This document shows positions 15,835-24,181 of a stretch of DNA of 32,472 nt, piece by piece; the stretch's first letter is position 1, and each line of letters starts with the position of its first letter. The position numbers and the translations under genes were made by a program. The stretch comes from Acidiluteibacter sp965660325 (GTDB lineage Bacteria; Bacteroidota; Bacteroidia; Flavobacteriales_E; Vicingaceae), in NCBI GenBank assembly GCA_965660325.1, contig CBFHZL010000013.1, positions 1 to 32,472 of the forward strand, written 5' to 3'. Below the pieces are notes generated by a model, which was not told the origin of the DNA, searched no databases, and was given only the letters and a program-made list of their open reading frames with translations.

Positions 15835-17088
15835 ATGTTGTACTATTTATTCCAATATTTAAATGAATTAGATGTGCCTGGCGCAGGAGTGTTCCAGTAC
15901 ATTACGTTCAGGGCAGCAGCTTCGGTTATCGTTTCACTGCTTATTTCTATGGTATTCGGTAAGCGAATTATTGAATACATCAAACGGAAACAAGTGGGCG
16001 AAACTATCCGTGATTTAGGATTGGAGGGTCAAAATCAAAAGGCAGGAACACCAACGATGGGTGGTTTGATAATTTTAGCTTCTATTTTAGTTCCTACACT
16101 GTTATTCGCCAAATTGCATAATATCTATGTTATCCTTATGCTGGTTTCTACCGTTTTGCTTGGCGCAATTGGGTTTGCAGATGATTACATTAAAGTGTTT
16201 AAAAAGAATAAAAAAGGATTAGCTGGAAAGTTTAAAGTGGTTGGGCAAGTAATTGTTGGATTAATTGTAGGTTGTATTCTTTACTTCCACGAAGATGTGG
16301 TGGTGAAAGAAAAAGTATACGACGCCGATGCTCCTGCTCACGTTCAGGAATTAATACACAATGATGTAGATAAAACAACTACAGAAAACTATTATTGGCA
16401 AGAAAATAAATCATTTGTAACCACAATTCCTTTCGTAAAGGACAATGAGTTCGACTATGCCTGGTTAGTGGAGTGGATGGGTGAAAATGCGTTGGATTAT
16501 GCTTGGTTGATCTTTATTCCAATTGTTATTATCATCGTCACGGCGGTCTCCAATGGCGCTAATATGACGGATGGTTTAGATGGACTCGCCACAGGGACTT
16601 CTGCTATTATCGGAGTGGTGCTTGCCATTTTTGCTTACGTTTCCGGAAATACCATATTTGCTGACTATCTGAATATTATGTATATCCCTGATTCCGGTGA
16701 ATTGGTAATATTTATTGGAGCATTTGTGGGGGCATGTATTGGCTTTCTGTGGTACAACTCTTACCCTGCGCAAGTATTTATGGGCGATACCGGTAGTTTG
16801 GCTTTGGGCGGAATTATCGCAGTGTTTGCTCTAGCAATTCGCAAAGAATTATTGATTCCTGTATTCTGTGGAATCTTCTTAATAGAAAATTTATCGGTAA
16901 TGATTCAAGTGGCTTATTTCAAGTATACAAAAAAGCGATTTGGTGAAGGTAAGCGGGTGTTTTTAATGGCGCCACTACACCATCATTACCAGAAAAAAGG
17001 CTACCACGAGGCGAAGATTGTATCCCGCTTTTGGATTATAGGAATTATGCTAGCTATCCTGTCTATCGTAACCCTGAAGTTAAGGTAG
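15835..17088 (+). CDS. mraY: Phospho-N-acetylmuramoyl-pentapeptide-transferase MraY
   Basis: Polytopic inner-membrane enzyme of 417 residues that transfers phospho-MurNAc-pentapeptide to undecaprenyl phosphate, making lipid I. Catalytic and binding motifs are present: GFADDYIK (D116-D117), NGANMTDGLDG (240-250), FMGDTGSLALGG and the loop LMAPLHHHYQKKG. It is longer than the roughly 360-residue E. coli enzyme because of a hydrophilic segment of about 60 residues (about 155-220, DVVVKEKVYDADAPAHVQEL onward) between transmembrane helices. Long MraY forms of this kind are, to my knowledge, usual in Bacteroidota. It begins 3 bp after murE; murD starts 1 bp after its stop. Confidence 0.97.
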   Translation: MLYYLFQYLNELDVPGAGVFQYITFRAAASVIVSLLISMVFGKRIIEYIKRKQVGETIRDLGLEGQNQKAGTPTMGGLIILASILVPTLLFAKLHNIYVILMLVSTVLLGAIGFADDYIKVFKKNKKGLAGKFKVVGQVIVGLIVGCILYFHEDVVVKEKVYDADAPAHVQELIHNDVDKTTTENYYWQENKSFVTTIPFVKDNEFDYAWLVEWMGENALDYAWLIFIPIVIIIVTAVSNGANMTDGLDGLATGTSAIIGVVLAIFAYVSGNTIFADYLNIMYIPDSGELVIFIGAFVGACIGFLWYNSYPAQVFMGDTGSLALGGIIAVFALAIRKELLIPVFCGIFLIENLSVMIQVAYFKYTKKRFGEGKRVFLMAPLHHHYQKKGYHEAKIVSRFWIIGIMLAILSIVTLKLR

Positions 17089-17089
17089 C

Positions 17090-18433
17090 ATGAAGAAGCG
17101 ACTCGCCATATTAGGAGCCGGTGAAAGCGGAGTAGGTACAGCTGAGTTAGCGCTGAAAAAAGGATACGATGTATTTGTGTCCGACAAGGGAAAGATAAAA
17201 GAAAAGTACAAGAGCGTTCTTAACAGTTTGAAAGTTGAATGGGAAGAGGAGCAGCATTCTGAGGGCAGTATTTTGTCTGCTGATGAGGTAGTAAAAAGCC
17301 CAGGTATCCCCGATACGGCGCCGTTGATTGTAAAGGCACGTGAGAAAGGTATTTCTGTTGTTTCAGAAATTGAGTTTGCGGGTCGTTATTCAAGAGGCCA
17401 CTTTACCTGTATTACAGGAAGTAATGGTAAAACGACTACCACCTATTTGGTACATCACCTTTATGAAAAAGCGGGCTTAGATGTAGGCTTAGCAGGAAAC
17501 GTGGGAAAAAGCTTTGCTAAGCAAGTCGCGGACGGGGATCATGATTACTATGTTTTAGAGCTGAGTAGCTTTCAGTTAGATGGAATGTATGATTTTAAGG
17601 CCAATATTGCCATTTTATTAAACATTACACCTGACCACTTAGATCGATATGAATACAAAATGGAGAATTACGTGGCTTCTAAGATGCGAATTCTTCAAAA
17701 TATGGATGAGAACGGAGCTTTTATTTATTGGGCCGACGATGAGTTTGTCACTGCAGCAATGAAAGCCCTTCCAACAAAAGCCAAACAATATCCATTCAGC
17801 GATACAAAAGAAATTAAAGAAGGCGCTTGCGTCGATAAAAACAATAACCAACTAATAATAACTATCAATAATCAATTATTCGAGATGTCAATACACGATT
17901 TAGCATTACAAGGGAGACACAATTTGTACAATTCAATGGCTTCAGGGATTTCAGGAAGAATCCTTGACCTCAGAAAAGAATTGATACGAGAGTCATTATC
18001 TGACTTTCAAAACATCGAACACCGATTAGAGCATGTAACAAGCGTACATGGAATCGAATTCATTAACGATTCCAAGGCGACTAACGTAAACTCTACTTGG
18101 TACGCATTAGAAAGCATGGATAAGCCAACAGTTTGGATCGTTGGTGGAGTAGATAAGGGAAATGATTACTCTATGCTTTTTGATCTGGTAAAAGATAAAG
18201 TAAAAGCAATTATTTGTTTAGGTACAGATAACCAAAAAATCATCGATGCTTTTGGTGATAAAGTTGCCCACATTGCTGAAGCAAGCACGGCGAGAGAAGC
18301 AGTGACCAAATCGTATGATTTGGGTACGAAAGGTGATGCAGTATTGTTGTCGCCTGCTTGTGCTAGTTTCGACTTGTTTGACAATTATGAAGACAGAGGT
18401 CACCAATTTAAAACAGCAGTAAGAAGTTTATAA
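17090..18433 (+). CDS. murD: UDP-N-acetylmuramoylalanine--D-glutamate ligase MurD
   Basis: Cytoplasmic Mur ligase of 447 residues that adds D-glutamate to UDP-MurNAc-L-alanine. The N-terminal nucleotide-binding fold starts KRLAILGAGESGVGTAELA. The ATP loop is TGSNGKTTTT (K114). The central domain shows LELSSFQLD and LLNITPDHLDRY, and the C-terminal domain shows GIEFINDSKATN, WIVGGVDKGNDY and LLSPACASFDLFDNYEDRG. All are standard MurD blocks. It sits 1 bp after mraY and 4 bp before ftsW in one transcription unit. A locally repetitive AT-rich stretch near 17840-17880 encodes an Asn-rich segment (DKNNNQLIITINNQ). Confidence 0.97.
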   Translation: MKKRLAILGAGESGVGTAELALKKGYDVFVSDKGKIKEKYKSVLNSLKVEWEEEQHSEGSILSADEVVKSPGIPDTAPLIVKAREKGISVVSEIEFAGRYSRGHFTCITGSNGKTTTTYLVHHLYEKAGLDVGLAGNVGKSFAKQVADGDHDYYVLELSSFQLDGMYDFKANIAILLNITPDHLDRYEYKMENYVASKMRILQNMDENGAFIYWADDEFVTAAMKALPTKAKQYPFSDTKEIKEGACVDKNNNQLIITINNQLFEMSIHDLALQGRHNLYNSMASGISGRILDLRKELIRESLSDFQNIEHRLEHVTSVHGIEFINDSKATNVNSTWYALESMDKPTVWIVGGVDKGNDYSMLFDLVKDKVKAIICLGTDNQKIIDAFGDKVAHIAEASTAREAVTKSYDLGTKGDAVLLSPACASFDLFDNYEDRGHQFKTAVRSL

Positions 18434-18437
18434 TCGC

Positions 18438-19586
18438 ATGCAAGCATTATTCAAAAATTTAAAGGGTGATAAAGTAATATGGGCGGTGGTGCTGTTTCTC
18501 GGCATCCTGTCAATACTAGCTGTATATAGCTCTATCGTTTCTTTGGCTTACAAGTACCAAGATGGAAATACAGAGTATTTCTTATTTAAGCACGGCTTTA
18601 TCTTGATTGTAGGTTTTGGATTAATGTATGCTGCACACAAATTAAATTATAAATATTACTCTCGAATATCTCAGTTAGCCATATTTATAGCCGCTCCCTT
18701 GTTGCTATTTACGTTGCTTACTGGTGCTAGTATCAACGATGCTAGCCGATGGTTGGTTATTCCTGTAATCAATCAAACATTTCAAACCTCTGATTTGGCT
18801 AAACTCGCCTTAATCATGTTTTTAGCGAGGATACTTTCCAAAAAACAAGATGTGATTAAAGATTTTGGTTCGGCATTTTTACCCATAATGTTCCCAATAT
18901 TGGTGATTTGTGGGCTAATTTTACCTGCCAATTTCTCTACAGCTGCCATGCTGTTTACTACATCAATTGTCATTATGTTTATCGGTCGAATTAACCTCAA
19001 GTACATTTTTTCAATGGTGGCTGTGGGGATTGTATTCGTTTCCCTATTTATTGCAATTGTTATCAATACCAATTATACAGGTCGGGTGGAAACGTGGAAG
19101 AATCGAATTGAGAATTTTACCTCTGGTGATTCACAGAACAACTATCAAGCAGAACAATCTAAGATTGCCATTGCCACTGGTGGACCATTAGGTAAAGGTC
19201 CCGGGGGAAGCACACAACGTAACTTTTTACCACACCCATATTCCGATTTTATTTACGCCATAGTAATAGAAGAGTACGGTATTGTGGGAGGTTTTGTGTT
19301 ACTGCTATTGTATTTGATTTTGCTCTATCGAGGTATAATGATATCGCTCAAAGCGCCTCGAACATTTGGTGCATTATTGGCCGTTGGGTTGAGTTTTAGC
19401 CTAGTTTTTCAGGCCATGATAAATATGGCTGTTGCCGTAAATTTATTTCCAGTTACGGGTCAGCCGCTCCCAATGGTAAGTATGGGAGGAACTTCTATTT
19501 GGTTTACTTGCCTCGCTGTGGGAATTATACTCAGCGTAAGCCGGAGTGTTTACGAAGAAGAAAAAGAGGAGGTAGCGCATGCATAA
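18438..19586 (+). CDS. ftsW: FtsW, SEDS-family septal peptidoglycan glycosyltransferase
   Basis: Inner-membrane protein of 382 residues with about ten predicted transmembrane helices, in the SEDS family that polymerises lipid II. Visible family features are GASINDASRWL in the first large loop, the periplasmic segment GPGGSTQRNFLPHPYSDFIY, IVIEEYGIVGGFVLLLLY, and the C-terminal block PVTGQPLPMVSMGGTS. Its position next to ftsI in a dcw cluster favours FtsW over the elongation paralogue RodA. It overlaps murG by 8 bp at its 3' end. Confidence 0.95.
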   Translation: MQALFKNLKGDKVIWAVVLFLGILSILAVYSSIVSLAYKYQDGNTEYFLFKHGFILIVGFGLMYAAHKLNYKYYSRISQLAIFIAAPLLLFTLLTGASINDASRWLVIPVINQTFQTSDLAKLALIMFLARILSKKQDVIKDFGSAFLPIMFPILVICGLILPANFSTAAMLFTTSIVIMFIGRINLKYIFSMVAVGIVFVSLFIAIVINTNYTGRVETWKNRIENFTSGDSQNNYQAEQSKIAIATGGPLGKGPGGSTQRNFLPHPYSDFIYAIVIEEYGIVGGFVLLLLYLILLYRGIMISLKAPRTFGALLAVGLSFSLVFQAMINMAVAVNLFPVTGQPLPMVSMGGTSIWFTCLAVGIILSVSRSVYEEEKEEVAHA

Positions 19587-20682
19587 CCCAAAAATTATAA
19601 TCAGCGGCGGTGGAACCGGTGGACATATTTTTCCTGCTATTGCAATAGCCAATGCATTGAAGAAAGCGAACCCATCCACAGAAATATTATTTGTTGGAGC
19701 AGAAGGTAAAATGGAAATGGAAAAAGTGCCCCAGGCAGGCTATGAAATTATTGGTTTGCCCATCATGGGATTGCACCGCAGACTAACTGCACAAAATTTA
19801 AAGTTTCCATTTAAGTTGATTGCGAGTATGCTAAAAGCACGAAAGGTCATTAAGAATTTTAAACCTGATGTTGCTGTCGGTGTAGGTGGGTATGCAAGTG
19901 GACCAACGCTAAAAGCAGCGTTAAATAATAATGTTCCCTGTCTTATTCAGGAGCAAAATTCTTTTGCAGGTGTAACCAATAAGTTGTTATCAAAAAAAGC
20001 GAGCACGATTTGCGTGGCTTATGATAAAATGGATCGGTTTTTTCCGAAGGAAAAGATAATTATAACTGGAAACCCAGTACGCCAAGAAGTAGTGAAGTTG
20101 GAAGGGAAGAAAGATCGAGCGTATGAGTTTTTTGGATTAGATCCTAAAAAGAAAACCGTCCTAGTTGTAGGAGGTAGTTTGGGCGCAAGAAGTGTCAATT
20201 ATGGTATCGAAAAAATGATTGAGCGTTTTGAACAAGAAGGTGTTCAGTTAATTTGGCAGACGGGAAAGTTGTTCGCTGATCAAGCAGCCAATGCAGTGAA
20301 AGGGAAAGAAGCTTCAGGCATAAAAACCATGGAGTTTATTACTAAAATGGACTTGGGGTATGCTGCAGCCGATTTGGTAATATCCAGAGCAGGAGCCCTT
20401 GCAGTGTCTGAATTATGTTTGGTGAAAAAGCCTGCAATTTTAGTGCCCTTGCCTACGGCGGCGGAAGACCACCAAACCATGAATGCCATGTCTTTGGTGA
20501 ACCATAAAGCTGCAGTTTTAGTTAAAGATGCAGCGATTTTAGATGAATTAGAAAAAGCAGTTTTTGAACTCATTCATAATGAAGATAAATTGGACCAATT
20601 GAGTATTAATATTGCTGCCTTGGGGATGAATGACTCAGCAGAGATTATTGCCAATGAAGTCATGAAATTAGTGAAGCGATAA
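19579..20682 (+). CDS. murG: UDP-GlcNAc:lipid I N-acetylglucosaminyltransferase MurG
   Basis: Peripheral membrane GT-B glycosyltransferase (family GT28) of 367 residues that converts lipid I to lipid II on the cytoplasmic face. The N-terminal glycine loop is ISGGGTGGHIFPAIAIA (residues 8 onward). Further family blocks are GVGGYASGPTLKAA, PCLIQEQNSFAGVTNKLL, the second loop VVGGSLGARSVN, and the UDP-GlcNAc site region DLVISRAGALAVSEL with LVPLPTAAEDHQTMNA. The start overlaps ftsW by 8 bp, and its stop overlaps the murC start by 1 bp. Confidence 0.97.
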   Translation: MHNPKIIISGGGTGGHIFPAIAIANALKKANPSTEILFVGAEGKMEMEKVPQAGYEIIGLPIMGLHRRLTAQNLKFPFKLIASMLKARKVIKNFKPDVAVGVGGYASGPTLKAALNNNVPCLIQEQNSFAGVTNKLLSKKASTICVAYDKMDRFFPKEKIIITGNPVRQEVVKLEGKKDRAYEFFGLDPKKKTVLVVGGSLGARSVNYGIEKMIERFEQEGVQLIWQTGKLFADQAANAVKGKEASGIKTMEFITKMDLGYAAADLVISRAGALAVSELCLVKKPAILVPLPTAAEDHQTMNAMSLVNHKAAVLVKDAAILDELEKAVFELIHNEDKLDQLSINIAALGMNDSAEIIANEVMKLVKR

Positions 20683-22034
20683 TGGAGATGAGTCAACTAC
20701 ATACCATTTATTTTATTGGTGTCGGTGGCATAGGGATGAGTGCGCTTGCACGTTATTTTGTCTCGCAAGATAAGGTGGTGATGGGCTATGACAAAACAGC
20801 CTCTCCGCTGACGAGGAGGTTGGAGAAAGAAGGCGTTAAAATTACGTTTGATGGTGATTTATCTTCAGTGGAAAAGTTATCACCCGAGAATACGCTAGTG
20901 GTTTACACACCTGCGGTAAAGGTTGGGAATGCACAATTGGACTTTTTCAAATCCAATGGGTTTGAATTATTAAAACGTTCTCAGTTATTGGGAATGATTT
21001 CCAAAGAGTATAAAACGTTAGCAGTAGCGGGGACGCATGGGAAAACCACCACTTCTTGCTTGTTAGCGCATGTATTAAATCAATCGAGTTTAACAATAAA
21101 TGCATTTTTAGGAGGAATTTCTCGAGATTTTGATAGCAATTTAGTACTAAATGAAGGTGCGACCTATTTCGTTACTGAAGCAGACGAATATGATCGCTCA
21201 TTCTTACAATTATCTCCTGATATTGCTATAATTACATCTTTAGATGCAGATCATTTAGATATTTACGGTACGCCAGATGAAATGGTAAAAAACTACCAAG
21301 ATTTTGTGCGCAAAATCAACCCAGGAGGAACGTTGATTACCAAAGCAGCCATAGCGCCAATTCTATCCTTTCGTGATGATATTCAAGTGCTCACCTACGG
21401 AATTGATGGAGATGAAGATTATACCGCCATGCAAGTAAAGGTAGCTGATGGAAGATACCATTTTGACGTACTAACAGCAGAAGGAAGTTATGCTAATTTG
21501 TCACTTGGGTTGCCCGGTCGACATAATGTAGATAATGCTATTTCTGTTATCGCTATAGCACATTTGTTAGGCCTTTCTGATCAAGAACTCAGTACAGGGC
21601 TAGAATCGTTCAAGGGTGTTCAGCGAAGATTTGATGTTCACTATGCTGCTGATCAAAAGGTTTATATCGATGACTATGCGCACCATCCGAGTGAAATTGA
21701 TGTGTGCGTTGCATCGGTTAGGGAGTTGTATCCCAATAAAAAGTTAACGGCTATTTTTCAACCACACTTGTACTCTCGTACGAGGGACTTTATGGATGAA
21801 TTCGCACAGAGTTTATCGAAGGTTGACGAGTTGATTTTGTTGGATATTTATCCCGCAAGGGAGGAGCCGATTGCTGGAGTGGATTCAGCGGTGTTGTTGG
21901 ATAAAATTGAAGTTGATAATAAAGAGACTTGCAGTAAGGAAGAGTTATTGTCTGTCCTTCAAAATAAGGAAGTAGAAGTATTGCTTACCATTGGGGCAGG
22001 TGATATAGACCGATACGTAGAACCGATTTTATAA
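20682..22034 (+). CDS. murC: UDP-N-acetylmuramate--L-alanine ligase MurC
   Basis: First Mur ligase of the stem-peptide pathway, 450 residues, cytoplasmic. It has the N-terminal GVGGIGMSALARYF nucleotide fold, the ATP loop AGTHGKTTTS (K121), TEADEYDRSFLQLSPDIAII, LDADHLDIYG, the middle-domain motif LPGRHNVDNAISVIA, and VYIDDYAHHPSEI with FQPHLYSRT in the C-terminal domain. The AHHPSE block separates it from MurD and MurE. The ATG at 20682 overlaps the murG stop (TAATG); a second in-frame ATG is two codons later. ftsQ follows after 10 bp. Confidence 0.97.
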   Translation: MEMSQLHTIYFIGVGGIGMSALARYFVSQDKVVMGYDKTASPLTRRLEKEGVKITFDGDLSSVEKLSPENTLVVYTPAVKVGNAQLDFFKSNGFELLKRSQLLGMISKEYKTLAVAGTHGKTTTSCLLAHVLNQSSLTINAFLGGISRDFDSNLVLNEGATYFVTEADEYDRSFLQLSPDIAIITSLDADHLDIYGTPDEMVKNYQDFVRKINPGGTLITKAAIAPILSFRDDIQVLTYGIDGDEDYTAMQVKVADGRYHFDVLTAEGSYANLSLGLPGRHNVDNAISVIAIAHLLGLSDQELSTGLESFKGVQRRFDVHYAADQKVYIDDYAHHPSEIDVCVASVRELYPNKKLTAIFQPHLYSRTRDFMDEFAQSLSKVDELILLDIYPAREEPIAGVDSAVLLDKIEVDNKETCSKEELLSVLQNKEVEVLLTIGAGDIDRYVEPIL

Positions 22035-22044
22035 TGGATAAAAT

Positions 22045-22836
22045 GTGAGTAGTACAGCCAAAATAGTGTTGTGGGTGGTGCTTTTGTCAGCATTGTCGGC
22101 CTTGTTAGGGTTTGTTGAAGGCGCTCGTGGAGATCAACTCTGCAAGGAGATTTTGATTGATATTGATCGGAGTAAACAGAACTTTTTTATCGACGAGGAA
22201 GATATTGATGCAATGATTCATCATGAAGTTTCAGCTATTGTTAATAGGCCTTTAGCCGAGTTGAATAGTCACGACATGGAGCGGCAATTGAATGGTCATC
22301 CCTCTATTAAAAATGCCGAGGTGTTCAAAACAATTGATGGTAAATTAAGCATAAAGATTACTCAGCGGGAGCCAATAATGCGTGTTTTTTCTAGCAACGG
22401 AGATAGTTATTATTTGGACAAAGAAGGACAGCTAATGCCGCTCTCAGATCAGTTTACTTCTAGGGTAATGGTTGCAAACGGTTTTATTTACAGCCCTTAC
22501 AGCAAGAATGTTGGTTGGAGTTTTTCTGAGGAGTTACCGGATTCCATTGCGCAGAAAACTCACCTAGATGAATTGTTCTCATATGCACATTTTATATCGA
22601 ATAATCCTTTCTGGAAGGCACAGATTGAACAGTTACATGTTAATAAAGATATGGATATAGAGTTGATTCCACGTGTTGGAAATCATAGAATTGTATTTGG
22701 AGATGCGCGCGATATAGAAAGTAAGTTTGAAAAGCTTACTGTGTTCTATAATAAAGGGTTAAGCAATACTGGGTGGAACGAGTATAGCGTTATTAATTTA
22801 AAATATGAAGGCCAAGTGGTCTGCACAAAACGATAA
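22045..22836 (+). CDS. ftsQ: FtsQ-like cell division protein
   Basis: Bitopic divisome protein of 263 residues between murC and ftsA, the standard ftsQ position. A single transmembrane helix lies near the N-terminus (about residues 4-22, KIVLWVVLLSALSALLGFV). The periplasmic part has a POTRA-like region (ELNSHDMERQLNGHPSIKNA, then VFKTIDGKLSIKITQREPI) and a beta domain ending YSVINLKYEGQVVCTKR, which matches the FtsQ/DivIB C-terminal pattern. The start is GTG 22045, since the nearby ATG triplets run into stops. Overall conservation is low, so topology and context carry weight. ftsA starts 5 bp later. Confidence 0.92.
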   Translation: MSSTAKIVLWVVLLSALSALLGFVEGARGDQLCKEILIDIDRSKQNFFIDEEDIDAMIHHEVSAIVNRPLAELNSHDMERQLNGHPSIKNAEVFKTIDGKLSIKITQREPIMRVFSSNGDSYYLDKEGQLMPLSDQFTSRVMVANGFIYSPYSKNVGWSFSEELPDSIAQKTHLDELFSYAHFISNNPFWKAQIEQLHVNKDMDIELIPRVGNHRIVFGDARDIESKFEKLTVFYNKGLSNTGWNEYSVINLKYEGQVVCTKR

Positions 22837-22841
22837 AGAGT

Positions 22842-24134
22842 ATGGAGTCTTCTGACATTGTTGTAGGGTTGGATATTGGAACTACCAAGATTGTAGTCAT
22901 GGTAGGCCGAAAGAACGAGCACGGTAAGCTGGAAGTTTTGGGCATGGGAAAGTCTGAATCATTGGGTGTTACACGTGGTGTGGTGGCAAACATTGAAAAA
23001 ACAGTGCAGTCCATCAGAGATGCTGTAGATGAAGCAGAGCAGAAAAGTGGCGTCGATATCAAAGTCGTTAATGTTGGTATTGCTGGTCAGCATATTAAAA
23101 GTCTACAACATCGTGGAATTAGAGTGCGTAACTCCTTGGATGATGAAATTGGTCAGGATGACATTGATTTGTTGATCAATGATATGCATAAGTTGGTAAT
23201 GCTCCCTGGCGAGGAAATAATCGATGTGTTGCCACAAGAGTTTATTGTAGATAATGAGCAGGGAATTAAAGACCCTGTTGGAATGTCAGGTATACGTTTA
23301 GAAGCTAATTTTCACATCATTACAGGGCAGGTAGCAGCAGCTAAGAATATTTCCAAGTGTATCCACAAGGCAGGTCTTGAAATGCAAGAGCTAATTCTTG
23401 AGCCATTGGCATCCTCAGAGGCGGTGTTGAGTCAAGAAGAAAAAGAGGCAGGAGTGGTATTGGTCGATATTGGTGGGGGAACCACTGATGTGGCTATTTT
23501 TCAAGATGGAATAATTCGTCATACGGCGGTAATTCCTTTCGGTGGAAATGTCATTACCGAGGACATCAAAGAAGGTTGCTCCATCATAAAAAATCAAGCA
23601 GAGCTGTTGAAAGTGAAGTTTGGTTCAGCTCTAGCCAATGAAAGCCAAGAAAATGAAATTGTTTCCATTCCTGGATTAAGAGGAAGGGAGCCCAAAGAGA
23701 TATCCATTAAAAATTTAGCAAATATTATTCAATGCCGATTAGAGGAGATTATTGAGAGTATTTATTATGAAATAAAGAATTCGGGTTATGAAAATAAGCT
23801 AATCGCCGGTATGGTGATTACAGGAGGTGGAGCTCAGTTGCGACACGTTGGGCAATTGTTTGAGTACGTAACTGGAATGGATACACGAATCGGTTATCCT
23901 AATGAATACCTCGCAAAAGGAAATGCGGATGAAGTTACAAGTCCAATGTTCTCAACTAGTGTCGGCCTAGTATTAAAGGGTTTTCAGCGATTAGAAAAGT
24001 TGAAAAACAAACAAAACCGACAAGTAGATAATACTCCTGATGCTGGAACGGTGCGCCAAGGAGACAAAACAAAAGGCGGCTTTTTCCAAAGTATTTTAAG
24101 CAAGGGGAAGCAGTTTTTTGAAGAAGAGGATTAA
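22842..24134 (+). CDS. ftsA: Cell division protein FtsA
   Basis: Actin-like ATPase of 430 residues that tethers FtsZ filaments to the membrane. The phosphate-1 motif is VVGLDIGTTKIVVMVG at the N-terminus; phosphate-2 is VVLVDIGGGTTDVAIF and the adenosine motif is MVITGGGAQLRH. The 1C subdomain typical of FtsA, in place of the actin 1B subdomain, is seen around VTRGVVANIEKTVQSIRDAV. The C-terminus (KGGFFQSILSKGKQFFEEE) looks like the amphipathic membrane-targeting helix, preceded by a flexible linker. Placed directly before ftsZ. Confidence 0.97.
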   Translation: MESSDIVVGLDIGTTKIVVMVGRKNEHGKLEVLGMGKSESLGVTRGVVANIEKTVQSIRDAVDEAEQKSGVDIKVVNVGIAGQHIKSLQHRGIRVRNSLDDEIGQDDIDLLINDMHKLVMLPGEEIIDVLPQEFIVDNEQGIKDPVGMSGIRLEANFHIITGQVAAAKNISKCIHKAGLEMQELILEPLASSEAVLSQEEKEAGVVLVDIGGGTTDVAIFQDGIIRHTAVIPFGGNVITEDIKEGCSIIKNQAELLKVKFGSALANESQENEIVSIPGLRGREPKEISIKNLANIIQCRLEEIIESIYYEIKNSGYENKLIAGMVITGGGAQLRHVGQLFEYVTGMDTRIGYPNEYLAKGNADEVTSPMFSTSVGLVLKGFQRLEKLKNKQNRQVDNTPDAGTVRQGDKTKGGFFQSILSKGKQFFEEED

Positions 24135-24181
24135 GTATTAGAAAGAAAATTTTAGCAGAATAGAACTATAAAATCAGTCGT

